Translations under genes and position numbers: made by a program
From: Crocinitomicaceae bacterium
GTDB taxonomy: Bacteria > Bacteroidota > Bacteroidia > Flavobacteriales_D > Crocinitomicaceae
Direction: 5' to 3'
Length of the DNA stretch: 64,000 nt
Assembly: GCA_029252405.1 (NCBI GenBank)
Contig: JAQXBM010000022.1
Span: 62,001 to 126,000, forward strand
Shown here: positions 42,708 through 52,527 of the stretch, piece after piece
Numbering within the stretch: position 1 is the stretch's first letter
How the letters are laid out: every line of letters starts with the position of its first letter
Notes under the pieces: generated by a model
The model's input: only the letters and a program-made list of their open reading frames with translations
The model's database searches: none
What the model was told of the DNA's origin: nothing

Positions 42708-43655
42708 ATGAATCGACGAATTTTCACCCTTCTATTAGTTCCTATTTTGCTTCTGGCTTGTTCCGAGGAAAAGAGAAGATTATTCCGTCAAGGCAAGAAA
42801 ATTTCAAACGATTTTGTCTTGGAAATGCAGCATTTCTTTTCAGAGTCGGAGGACAACATGTCATTTCCCGTTTGGTTTGATGATAGCCTGATCAAACAGA
42901 ATAATGTGAAAAGCATTCACAGAAAAGTTTTCAATTTAAATGGAAAGGTCGATGATTTTGCATCTCTAAAAGCAGAGAAGCGGTATTCTTTTGATGAAAA
43001 AGGGAGAATAACCAGTGTCCAAATTAGTGAGTATTACGAAGGGCAGATGATCAGCGATGTTACCTTTAGCTATTCTGGCGTTAAAGATATCTACGGCTTC
43101 CAAAAGGTGAAAATGGAAAAAACGAACGTATCAGATATTGAATTGACGGGTTACCAGCTCTATGAAACGGAACAGACTGCTTCGAACTTCATGGCATATG
43201 TCAATGTAGAAAATGGCGACTATCTCTTTTTCCTGCCGAACAAAAAACATTGGGGAGCACTTTCGGTGGATTCCATTTTAAGTCCAACAAGCGAAGATTT
43301 AGTGGTGTACGGAACACCCAGAACTCCATCGAAGCGTTACCACGTGGTCAATCGTGTGAATGAATTCAACGTCAGGACTGTTGAATATGCGAATAAGACA
43401 ACCAATCCAACGGAAATCCAGTTCGAACGAGAGCCCTTTGATTACAAAAGAACAATTGAATACAACAAGAAGGGGGCGTGCACGGGCTTCATTGATTCTA
43501 CCTTCAGCATGGATAACTACATCATGCGACGACAATCGAAATTTACATTTGAGAATAATCAACTACCGATCCGCGTTACACACATGAGCGCTCCATCGAA
43601 CGAGAACGAAAAAAACGTTCAAATAGAAACTTTTGACTACACTTATTATGATTAA
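42708..43655 (+). CDS. Uncharacterised lipoprotein, first gene of the giant-repeat operon
   Basis: The signal peptide ends in LLLAC (Cys18), giving a lipoprotein of about 298 mature residues. It contains several YD/MORN-like strand-turn motifs such as RYSFDEKGRITSVQISEYYE and IEYNKKGACTGFI, related in style to the repeats of the next two proteins. I do not recognise a family. Its stop overlaps the start of the next gene by 8 bp, so the two are coupled. This suggests a shared role with the large repeat proteins. Confidence 0.7.
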   Translation: MNRRIFTLLLVPILLLACSEEKRRLFRQGKKISNDFVLEMQHFFSESEDNMSFPVWFDDSLIKQNNVKSIHRKVFNLNGKVDDFASLKAEKRYSFDEKGRITSVQISEYYEGQMISDVTFSYSGVKDIYGFQKVKMEKTNVSDIELTGYQLYETEQTASNFMAYVNVENGDYLFFLPNKKHWGALSVDSILSPTSEDLVVYGTPRTPSKRYHVVNRVNEFNVRTVEYANKTTNPTEIQFEREPFDYKRTIEYNKKGACTGFIDSTFSMDNYIMRRQSKFTFENNQLPIRVTHMSAPSNENEKNVQIETFDYTYYD

Positions 43656-46600
43656 ACTGAACCAACTCCTATCACTTTTCACCTTTCTTCTAATAAGTAT
43701 AGTTTCTGCTAGCTACGCGCAAGAGGTCGATACCATTGACATTGATGGAGAACAGTATTTTGTCTATCCGTTTAAGGTAAAGTTGAGCTCACATACTTTG
43801 TACTCCCAGGCCTTGAAAAAGTCTACATTACGCGGACGTTTATCTTACAAGAAGTACAAGGAAATGTCACTTGAGGGATTAGGAGCGGAAATGACGAAGA
43901 AGGAGTTCAAAAAGCTCAAGAAACAAGTTCGTAAATTTCAGTCGAGATATGAGCGCGAGATGAAAAATGAGCGCAGCGATAAGTATTTGTCAAAGCGAAA
44001 ATTTGTGAAGGCCATCCGTGAGAACCCTTATCCACTTTTACAACAACGATTTCGGGAAAACGTGGATATTACACCAATGCTCGATCCAATTCCAGATGGA
44101 AAGTACGTGCAGCTGTATGAAGAGTTCTGTTTCATCAATGATAAAGGAGATTGTGAAGGGATGTCTGATCTCGTGGCAGGATATTTTACCATCAAAAACA
44201 ATACACTTGATGGTGAGGCTGCTTGGGTTGATCTTCAGGGCGACACGCTAAAACATGGAATGTTCGTAAATGGAATCAAGCATGGCGAATGGAAATTTGA
44301 ACAGCGAACAATAGATTACGGAATGTCTGAGCAGCAAGCGGATTTATACATCGAACGCGGTTTTCCAGACATGGATACGCTCACGGAATATATCACGTAC
44401 GACAAAGGTTCAAAAACGGGGAGTTATAGGAAATTCTTTAATTCTGAGTACCCAATTGATGAAGGTTTTTACACGAATGGAGAACCATCAGGAACATGGA
44501 CCACCCGTGCAATAATTACGAAAGGCTACGGCAAGAATAAAAAACGCTATCGAAACAATGAATTGGTCACCCAGACAGTAACATTCGAAGAAAGCGACAG
44601 TTTAGTCGTTCATCCTAGATGGATTCGTAAGGAAACAGTAAGCATTTACGGAGCCGATCGAGAGCAGTTCAATTTTTATCCGAAATACACGCTCCCAGAT
44701 TTACCTTGGAAGATGTACGAAGTTGCTTACGAAGAGGAAGAGGTATTGGAACTGGAAGAAGAATTGGAAGGTGCGCCTTACGATTTAGATCATTACGACG
44801 AGGAATACTACGATGAATTCGCCTACGAAGACGAATACTACGGAACCGATTTCGGATACAATGATTACGAAGCAATTACGTATGATAAAAATTCGAAAAC
44901 GTACATTTCGCGAGGAGTTTTATTGGACAGCATTGGTGCACGACCTAAATATGCTGACACCTATGAAGTGACGTACAAAAATGGTCAGCGCGCTTACAAA
45001 TATGAATTCGAAAATGGAAACTTGGTTGAAGAGGACACCATTTTTTGGGACAATGGAGTCGCACATGATATAATCACTGAAGTACCAGATTCAAATCAGT
45101 ATTTGCGTTCGATTTACGATTACGATGGGAAGTTGTACCTCGAATTGGCATACGATTCTCGGGGAGATTTTATTCGCGTGCAAGAGAATCACAACGAGGA
45201 GGAAGTCTTTATCATTGACGGATACGAAACTACCGGAGGACAAATTGGAAGTTTCTATTTCTACAATATCTACGACACCTTGGACAATGAGGCAATGGTA
45301 GATTCGACTCTGTTATTCCAATCGTGGTTTGTAGACGATTCTACCAAAATGTACACATCGACTTACTATCCAGATGAGAAACGCTTCGCTTCGAAGGCAT
45401 ACAGCGTAGCGGGATCTGTGATGATGATCAAGGAGAAGTCTTTTTCCGATGATTTCGAAAGTTGGACGGGTAAAGAATACAAGTGGGTAGGCGATATTGA
45501 ATTGGAGACGACGAGTTCAGGTTCACTCCACGAATTCTACGATCCCGATACGATTCCCATTCGCCATATTCGATCTGAGGATCGTTTTAATGTGGCAAGC
45601 GACTACGTGATTAGTAAAGGCGGTCAGCCTTACACAGGACCAGTCGAATTCAAGTTTGGAGAAAAGAAATTGAAGATTGGCAAAGATGATCTAAGCATTT
45701 CATTGCCAGAAAGTGAGTACACCAGCGATAAGCTAGAAAAGGACTTGGAGCGTTTCCGAAAAACGGGAAAAACGAAGTATCCAATCATCATGAATTTGAT
45801 CGACCCGACGGAAACTGATGAAAACATTGGAACGTACATCTACTATAATTTCTTCCGCCAACCACTGGGTAATTTTTTCAATACGGGTGGACAAAATTAC
45901 TTTGATGATTATTACAATGAGTACGAACAATCCCGCTCAAAAGACAAAGATGCCAATGCTGTTTTGACCAACATACAAGGATTCATGGTGGATGGAAAGC
46001 CAAACGGATTGTGGGTTGGAATCGATCAGTTTGGAAAGAAGATGACAGAAGTGAACTTCTCGAATGGTGAGGCGAACGGTGAAGTGATTAACTATCGATA
46101 CGCATTTCCAAAGGAGGAAAGTGAATACGACTGGATGGATTACGATTATGACAATCCGCTCAGAGATTCATTCCCAGCAAAACGCATGCACTATGTATCC
46201 GATGTAACGAATTACTTGAATGGAAAAAGGCACGGAGAATCCCGCAGTTATTCTTGGTACGGTGACATTACAAGCGAGTCGAATTTTGAGGATGGACTCA
46301 TGGAGGGTAAAAGTATCGAGCGAAATAAATTGGCGATCACGGAAGCGACGTACAAGTATGGTGAGCCGGACGGATATGTGAGAACATACTTAACGCATCG
46401 ACCTGGAGATTCAATCCTACTGTACAATCTCAATTTCCAAGATGGATTGCTCCAAGGCGAGTCGAAATCATTCCACACAAACGGAAAATTGGCAAAACGT
46501 GGTTTCTTCTTGGATGGACGTCCAATTGAAGATTACGAAGCATACGATTCTCTCGGGTTCAAATATCATTACGTAAAATTCCAATACTCTTTCCCGATTG

Positions 46601-47505
46601 AGGAGAAGATTTGGGAAGAGAATGAATTGAGCGTTCGCTACCTATTCGATTGGCAAGATTCGATCTATTTCGAACCATCTGATATCACAACAACTCAATC
46701 CTTGGAGAGAATTATCTCAAGGTTGGGATTGGGCGGAGGATATTTTGAGCGCCCATATTTCGGGAGAAAAAGCCTTGTTGATAAAACGGGAATCGATTAT
46801 CACATGACGAAATACTATCCGAACGACACCATTTCTAGAGATGGTGATTTGAGCTACGGTCGAAAAGTCGGTTGTTGGAAATATTACAGCTACGGTGGAG
46901 AATTACTCTACGAAGTACAATACCAAGATTCAATTATTGAAGTCAACGATTCCATCAAATTTAAGTCGAAAGGAATACTCACTGATTTTGATAAAAATGG
47001 AAATCCATTATACGAAGCACACGTAATCGAAATGTCGTCGAAGTACGATTGTGCACACACGGATCATTACGAAATTCGTCAGCTCTACACGAAATGGGAG
47101 GCCGATGATTCCTTGGGTCGAATGAATGGATATGTTCAAAATTTCTACGACAACGGAACTTTGCAAAGTGAAGGAAACATGAAAAATGGTCTGCCCGATG
47201 GAACGTGGAAATATTACGATCCTTACGGTAAGTTGAATCAATACGGCGTGTATGTCCTCGGAAAACGCGATGCAAGATGGTTGTCAGGAGATCTTTCCAA
47301 AACGAAATACCTTGGTGACATCTGTCTCAACCCAAGCCTTCCTGATTTGGAAGAGGAGATTAAGTACCGTGAGAATTTGCTCGATATTAAAATCACGAGC
47401 TACCGATTAGGGAAAGCGCTCAATACGCAGTACTACGACATCAACATGAATAAATTCATCGATGAGGACGAGGAGGAAGATCAAGAAATGATCGAGGAAA
47501 ATTAA
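43648..47505 (+). CDS. Giant secreted YwqK/MORN-like repeat protein, first of a tandem pair
   Basis: A signal peptide (MIKLNQLLSLFTFLLISIVS) is followed by about 1,260 residues of repeats of the type NGxxxGxWxxYxxxG. Examples are NGIKHGEWKF, NGEPSGTWT, DGKPNGLWVGIDQFG, NGKRHGESRSYSWYG and NGLPDGTWKYYDPYGKLNQ. These match the MORN_2/YwqK repeat, a beta-hairpin unit; proteins so named are not proven antitoxins. Around residues 361-411 is a very acidic, Tyr/Asp/Glu-rich stretch. The C-terminal 400 residues are strongly conserved with the next protein. There is no T9SS tail. The start at 43648 overlaps the preceding lipoprotein gene; the TTG at 43633 would spoil the signal peptide. Confidence 0.85.
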   Translation: MIKLNQLLSLFTFLLISIVSASYAQEVDTIDIDGEQYFVYPFKVKLSSHTLYSQALKKSTLRGRLSYKKYKEMSLEGLGAEMTKKEFKKLKKQVRKFQSRYEREMKNERSDKYLSKRKFVKAIRENPYPLLQQRFRENVDITPMLDPIPDGKYVQLYEEFCFINDKGDCEGMSDLVAGYFTIKNNTLDGEAAWVDLQGDTLKHGMFVNGIKHGEWKFEQRTIDYGMSEQQADLYIERGFPDMDTLTEYITYDKGSKTGSYRKFFNSEYPIDEGFYTNGEPSGTWTTRAIITKGYGKNKKRYRNNELVTQTVTFEESDSLVVHPRWIRKETVSIYGADREQFNFYPKYTLPDLPWKMYEVAYEEEEVLELEEELEGAPYDLDHYDEEYYDEFAYEDEYYGTDFGYNDYEAITYDKNSKTYISRGVLLDSIGARPKYADTYEVTYKNGQRAYKYEFENGNLVEEDTIFWDNGVAHDIITEVPDSNQYLRSIYDYDGKLYLELAYDSRGDFIRVQENHNEEEVFIIDGYETTGGQIGSFYFYNIYDTLDNEAMVDSTLLFQSWFVDDSTKMYTSTYYPDEKRFASKAYSVAGSVMMIKEKSFSDDFESWTGKEYKWVGDIELETTSSGSLHEFYDPDTIPIRHIRSEDRFNVASDYVISKGGQPYTGPVEFKFGEKKLKIGKDDLSISLPESEYTSDKLEKDLERFRKTGKTKYPIIMNLIDPTETDENIGTYIYYNFFRQPLGNFFNTGGQNYFDDYYNEYEQSRSKDKDANAVLTNIQGFMVDGKPNGLWVGIDQFGKKMTEVNFSNGEANGEVINYRYAFPKEESEYDWMDYDYDNPLRDSFPAKRMHYVSDVTNYLNGKRHGESRSYSWYGDITSESNFEDGLMEGKSIERNKLAITEATYKYGEPDGYVRTYLTHRPGDSILLYNLNFQDGLLQGESKSFHTNGKLAKRGFFLDGRPIEDYEAYDSLGFKYHYVKFQYSFPIEEKIWEENELSVRYLFDWQDSIYFEPSDITTTQSLERIISRLGLGGGYFERPYFGRKSLVDKTGIDYHMTKYYPNDTISRDGDLSYGRKVGCWKYYSYGGELLYEVQYQDSIIEVNDSIKFKSKGILTDFDKNGNPLYEAHVIEMSSKYDCAHTDHYEIRQLYTKWEADDSLGRMNGYVQNFYDNGTLQSEGNMKNGLPDGTWKYYDPYGKLNQYGVYVLGKRDARWLSGDLSKTKYLGDICLNPSLPDLEEEIKYRENLLDIKITSYRLGKALNTQYYDINMNKFIDEDEEEDQEMIEEN

Positions 47506-47506
47506 C

Positions 47507-50500
47507 ATGAAGGAAGAGTTCACTAACAGCCTACCATGGCTCGCATTGTTTGTATTTTTCTGCGGATTTTCATCTGTTGAAGCGCAAACGACTGTGGATT
47601 CAATTCAGCACAATGGCAAGCAATATTACGTCTATCCTTTTCGTAAAAAAGTAAAAATTCACCACGATTACTGGAAACTCATTGACGATGATACTTTTTT
47701 CGAAGATTACAACAACTACTTCAATCGATTCAATGGAGATTGGGATTTCACTCGTGAAGCCTTTCAGATGGCCGAAACAGAAGAATACCGAGAGGAACTA
47801 GAAAGGGAACTGCGCGATCATTGGAAGTGGAAATTGAGAGGGCGAGGGTTTGGAAAAGCCGCTACTCGAACCCTTCGAAAGAGACCAGGAGAATTGATGG
47901 ATGTATCATACAATCACGGCAAAGATGTTCTTCCTCCATTCGGAACCATTCCAGATGGAAAATATGTGCAGTTGTTCGAAGAATTTTGCCTGGTTGATGC
48001 AGACGGGAAGTGTCAATCAGATGGCTATCAAATAGCAGGTTATTTCACCATCAACAACAATGTAATTGACGGGGAAGCCGTTTGGTTGAATTTTAAAGGA
48101 GATACACTCAAAAAAGGAAGTTTTGTTGAAGGACTCAAAGTAGGCGAGTGGGAAATTAAGCACCCGACAGAAGTGCCCTACAAGATTCGTGGTAGAGACA
48201 GAAAGCGCCTAAAAAAGGGTGGTTCTATTTGGCAAGACTACGCCATGGGTCTTACGAACTTCAAAAATGGATTGCCCGATGGAACATATCGATACGAGAG
48301 CTATGGAAGCACCCAGCAAGTTCGAGGTGAGTTCAAATTAGGAGAGCCTTCTGGTGAGTGGAGGTATCTCACGAATTCACAACTTACATTGAGGATGCAA
48401 ATGGCAGACCCAAGTGATACAGTGCTTTCAAAAAAGTCACTTCTTCGAGGAGCGTACATGGAACAACCACGCAGGTATTATCGAAAAGAAGGTGACGAAC
48501 GCGTAAAACATGACATGGACTGCCGTGAAGCACCAATGCCTGCGTTTCCAAATAGTTTCTATGAAATTCAGTTCGAGAAACTGGATGAAGAGTTGGAATT
48601 AACAGGCGAAAACGAGAAATCATTTGATTTAACAGATGCCCGCAGATATGACCCCCACAGCTACAGAGGTTATCGAAGAGGTTCGGACGGTGATGTCATG
48701 GTTGTTGATCCAGTTACGGGAGTGTTATATCCACGTTGGCATGTAATGGATAGCCTTGGCGCTCGCATGAAATATGATGGCGTTTACGAACAGTACTATA
48801 TGAACGGCCAGCTTTTCTTTCGATACGAATTTGAAAATGGACAGCTCAAAAGTGAGGACACGCTATTCTGGGATAACGGCAACCCGCTAGACGTTATCGT
48901 TTTTGAGCCAGACTCGAACAAGTATTACAGAAGTCTCTACGATCGGGGCGGCTATTTGTATGATATCATGATTTATGATTCACTTGGTTCGTTCATTGAA
49001 TATTACAGCAGCAAACCTCCAAGAAATTACGAAGTAGAAATTGACGGACTCATTGCTGAAGAGAATGGATACGGACGCCGGGCGTATTTCAATGTGCAAC
49101 CTGTAGCATTTTTTTACAGAGATAATGATACGCTGAAATCAGAAAGCTTGAACTCTAAAGTACTACTGACAAGAACTTGGACAAGGGACACGACTATTCA
49201 AACGAATATAGTTTACGACGCGGTTTCTCACGAATACATTTCGGAGAAATTCAATTGTTTTGGAGATGTGCATTCACGGATTTCCAGGTCTTTTTCTGAT
49301 GATTTTTCCGGATGGACGGGAAAACAAGAATCGACCTACGGTGATTTAACCTTAAGACGAAAACGATCAGGGATTCGATATGACGTTGATGAGGTGGACA
49401 CACTGAAACATTGGAGTGTCAGACGCGCTTGGAATTTATACGACGTCACATCGGATGTAAGTCTCCTGAAAAATGAAGAACTTTTTACAGGAGAATTCAA
49501 AATGACATCAAAAGGTGGCCAGTCGAGAGTGAAGTCGAAATCAAACAAGGTTTCTGTTCGACACTCATCAGGTTATTTCGGTTCTAACAGGTATTACCGC
49601 GCTCGGAGAAAGGACAAAAAAGCGAAGCGATTCATGCTGAATTCCATCACGAATGGACTTACGTTTCAGGGAGCGAGTAGTCAGGTAAACTCTGATTTTT
49701 CAGAGTATTTTTTCCGCCTCGTGCACGATTATAACAGATTCATGAACTACAATGCGCACTCCGCAATGTTCAGTGTGAAATCAGTTGAAGGAAACTTTTT
49801 GGATGGGAAGGCGCACGGTATTTGGACAGCATATGATAGCAAAGGGGATGTGGTGAGCTCGCTCAATTTCAATAGAGGAGAGGCCGATGGAGAATTGAAA
49901 TTTTACAATTATCAGAACAAGCGTCCGAAATACGGGTATATATTTGAGGACCGATCGTTGGATACTTTCCCAAAGCGCCGCACGCGCTATTTGAGCCAAG
50001 TAATCAACTTTAAAAATGGTTTGCGCGAAGGTAAAGCGGTTGAATACGATTGGCTCGGAAGAGTGATGACTTCAGGAAGTTTTGTGAATGACGAGATCGA
50101 TGGGAAAATGATTTCCAGAAATCAGGAAATGCACACGGAGGCGACCTTCAAAGAGGGATATTTAGACGGATATTTAAAAACCTATTTGACTTTCCCTGAA
50201 ATGGACTCCATCCTTCTGTACGATATAAACCTGCAAAATGGAATGCTGAATGGCGAGTCGAAATCGTACCATACAAACGGAAAATTAGCAAAGCGCGGTT
50301 TCTTCCTTGATGGCGAACCTATTGAAGATTATGAAGCGTACGACACCCTCGGTTTCAAGTTTCACTACGTCAAGTTCCAATACGGGATGCCTGTTGAAGA
50401 AAAGATTTGGGAGGAGAACGCACTGAGTATTCGCTATCAATTTAATTGGGAAGATTCCATTGAATTCCATCCAGACGACATCACTTCAACGATGAGTTTG

Positions 50501-51283
50501 GAGGCATTATTGGCGAAGGAAGGATACAGAACTTATTCAGTTCAGGAGAAATACTACGGCCGAACAGCACTGATTGCAAAGGACGATATCGAATGTCGAA
50601 TGACGAAGTATTATCCAAATGATACAGTAGCCAGAGATGGACAGTTGCTCAACAAGCAGAAAACCGGGCTATGGAAATTCTATAGCTACAATGGACAATT
50701 CCTCTATGAAGCGAACTATTTCGATTCAATTATCGTCATCAACGATTCAGTAAAATTTAAATCAAAAGGAATTTTAACCGATTATGATGATGCTGGAAAT
50801 CGACTGTACAATGCTTACATCATCGAGAAGTTCGAGAAGTATGATTGCGCTCACACGGATCATTATGAAATACGTCAACTGATCACCATTGATGAAGAAA
50901 ATGACAGCACAGGACGAATGAATGGGCACGTGCTCAATTATTACGACAATGGAACGCTGCAGTCCCAAGGAACAATGAAAGACGGCATCCCCGACGGACT
51001 TTGGAAGTTCTACGATCCTTTCGGTAAACTCAATAAAATGGGGAATTACACCTTTGGGAAACGCCACGGACGTTGGCTCGAAGGCGATTTAGAAAAGAAG
51101 AAGTACTTGGGTGAAATCTGTATGAATCCGAACCTTCCAAACATTGAAGAACAGCAGGAATACCAAGAGAATTTATTGGACATCACCATCATCAACTACG
51201 TGATGGGGAAATTGAAAAACACGCAATACTACGATCTTGATATGAATCGCGTGATGGAAATCGAAGAAAGCAAAAACAACTAA
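47507..51283 (+). CDS. Giant secreted YwqK/MORN-like repeat protein, second of a tandem pair
   Basis: Paralogue of the preceding protein, separated by a single base from its stop codon. A signal peptide covers about residues 1-27 (WLALFVFFCGFSSVEAQ). Both mature proteins open alike (HNGKQYYVYPFRKK here, DGEQYFVYPFK there), and both have a GKYVQLFEEFC-type segment near residue 155. The C-terminal third is nearly collinear, sharing KLAKRGFFLDG, KYDCAHTDHYEIRQL, YDNGTLQS and KKYLGEICMNPNLP. The middles differ much more, so the pair is an old duplication under selection at the ends. It has 1,258 residues. Its stop overlaps that of the convergent histidine kinase by 3 bp. Confidence 0.85.
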   Translation: MKEEFTNSLPWLALFVFFCGFSSVEAQTTVDSIQHNGKQYYVYPFRKKVKIHHDYWKLIDDDTFFEDYNNYFNRFNGDWDFTREAFQMAETEEYREELERELRDHWKWKLRGRGFGKAATRTLRKRPGELMDVSYNHGKDVLPPFGTIPDGKYVQLFEEFCLVDADGKCQSDGYQIAGYFTINNNVIDGEAVWLNFKGDTLKKGSFVEGLKVGEWEIKHPTEVPYKIRGRDRKRLKKGGSIWQDYAMGLTNFKNGLPDGTYRYESYGSTQQVRGEFKLGEPSGEWRYLTNSQLTLRMQMADPSDTVLSKKSLLRGAYMEQPRRYYRKEGDERVKHDMDCREAPMPAFPNSFYEIQFEKLDEELELTGENEKSFDLTDARRYDPHSYRGYRRGSDGDVMVVDPVTGVLYPRWHVMDSLGARMKYDGVYEQYYMNGQLFFRYEFENGQLKSEDTLFWDNGNPLDVIVFEPDSNKYYRSLYDRGGYLYDIMIYDSLGSFIEYYSSKPPRNYEVEIDGLIAEENGYGRRAYFNVQPVAFFYRDNDTLKSESLNSKVLLTRTWTRDTTIQTNIVYDAVSHEYISEKFNCFGDVHSRISRSFSDDFSGWTGKQESTYGDLTLRRKRSGIRYDVDEVDTLKHWSVRRAWNLYDVTSDVSLLKNEELFTGEFKMTSKGGQSRVKSKSNKVSVRHSSGYFGSNRYYRARRKDKKAKRFMLNSITNGLTFQGASSQVNSDFSEYFFRLVHDYNRFMNYNAHSAMFSVKSVEGNFLDGKAHGIWTAYDSKGDVVSSLNFNRGEADGELKFYNYQNKRPKYGYIFEDRSLDTFPKRRTRYLSQVINFKNGLREGKAVEYDWLGRVMTSGSFVNDEIDGKMISRNQEMHTEATFKEGYLDGYLKTYLTFPEMDSILLYDINLQNGMLNGESKSYHTNGKLAKRGFFLDGEPIEDYEAYDTLGFKFHYVKFQYGMPVEEKIWEENALSIRYQFNWEDSIEFHPDDITSTMSLEALLAKEGYRTYSVQEKYYGRTALIAKDDIECRMTKYYPNDTVARDGQLLNKQKTGLWKFYSYNGQFLYEANYFDSIIVINDSVKFKSKGILTDYDDAGNRLYNAYIIEKFEKYDCAHTDHYEIRQLITIDEENDSTGRMNGHVLNYYDNGTLQSQGTMKDGIPDGLWKFYDPFGKLNKMGNYTFGKRHGRWLEGDLEKKKYLGEICMNPNLPNIEEQQEYQENLLDITIINYVMGKLKNTQYYDLDMNRVMEIEESKNN

Positions 51284-52500
51284 TCGAGCTGTTTGAATTT
51301 AAAGGTATAGGTCGATCCACTTTCGTTGATGTCTAAATCATAATTTCCTTCGAGCTGCTCGGTGAGAGCATCAATCAGGTGAACGCCGAATGTATCTTCC
51401 TCCGTTTTTTTCCAGGAACCATTATCGAAATAAACCAATTCCAGTGTTTTTGAACTTGAGATAGCGTTAACTGAAAGTCGAATCTTGGGATTCTCCGTTG
51501 CGCCGAATGCGTGCTTCACAGAATTTGAAATCAACTCGGTGATAATTAGTGCGATCGGAACAATCGTTTTCATTCCAACTTCAGGCACTTCAATCGAAAA
51601 GGACTTATCGATGCTTCGTGGAATTTGACTGCTGCGCAGGATGTCGGAAGCTAAAGACTCGATGTATTCAGCCAGATCAACAGCAGAAAGATTTTCACTT
51701 TCATATAGTTTTTGGTGAATCAAGGACATCGTCAAAACGCGATTGATCGCATCATCAAAGTGTTCCCGTGTTTCTGCAGATGCGATTTTATTCGATTGCA
51801 TGCGTAGCAAGCTCATCACAATCTGTAGGTTGTTTTTCACGCGGTGATGAATTTCTTGCAGCAAGATGGTCTTCTCTTGATCTCGGCTTTCAACGATTTC
51901 CTTCTCCTTTCTCAAGGCTTCATTCATCAAACGCATCTCTTTCTCAGCATGATTTTTCAAGGAGAGAAATTGGTGGATAATGTATCCGATCAGCGAAAGG
52001 CAAATGGCAAACTCAATTCCTTTTGATAATAGTTTGAACGAATCCGTACTCTGAAGAATCTCGACTGCGCTGCTCAACCTGAAAAGAAAAAAGAAAACAG
52101 TGCATGCAACCGTGGCGATCATCATCAATCCTCCCCACGTTTTCCCATGGGTGAAATACACGTACATCCCGATAAGCAAGGCCCAAAATGGTTCGAGGTA
52201 GTGGATGTAGTTATCCACTTGAAACATCGAATACAGAACGGACAAATAAAGAATCGCTGAAACGGATGCAGACGTGATTCGAAAGTTTCCAGTGCGTTGG
52301 ATGACGACAAGCGAAATCAAAATCAATAACCAACTTCCCCCGTAAATGAAGGCGTAAATGGACTCATTGATGACAGAAATGACCGTTAAGAATGAGAGTG
52401 CAACGACTAATAACAAATGCATGTTCCACGTTAATCGAATCCTCGCTGATTCGTAGAAGTCCAAATTTGGCGTTATCGGAGCTTGGAGAAATTTAAACAT
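51280..52500 (-). CDS. Membrane histidine kinase of the HisKA_2 type, no partner regulator in view
   Basis: Residues about 20-180 hold six membrane helices, with no obvious extracellular sensor domain. The phosphoacceptor region is EIHHRVKNNLQIVMSLLRMQ (around residue 215), a HisKA_2/HWE-like form, and the ATP-binding domain contains IALIITELISNSVKHAF and a later FGVHLIDALTEQLEG. No response regulator is adjacent. It is the last of three genes on the minus strand, 27 bp after the unknown secreted protein. Confidence 0.9.
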   Translation of the reverse strand: MFKFLQAPITPNLDFYESARIRLTWNMHLLLVVALSFLTVISVINESIYAFIYGGSWLLILISLVVIQRTGNFRITSASVSAILYLSVLYSMFQVDNYIHYLEPFWALLIGMYVYFTHGKTWGGLMMIATVACTVFFFLFRLSSAVEILQSTDSFKLLSKGIEFAICLSLIGYIIHQFLSLKNHAEKEMRLMNEALRKEKEIVESRDQEKTILLQEIHHRVKNNLQIVMSLLRMQSNKIASAETREHFDDAINRVLTMSLIHQKLYESENLSAVDLAEYIESLASDILRSSQIPRSIDKSFSIEVPEVGMKTIVPIALIITELISNSVKHAFGATENPKIRLSVNAISSSKTLELVYFDNGSWKKTEEDTFGVHLIDALTEQLEGNYDLDINESGSTYTFKFKQLD

Positions 52501-52527
52501 TATCTATTGATCGTGTCGCAAAGATAA

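Noticed and set aside
43648-51283. Giant repeat proteins as toxin-antitoxin components
   Set aside because: The YwqK repeat is often labelled as an antitoxin, but both proteins are secreted and very large, and no toxin gene is adjacent.
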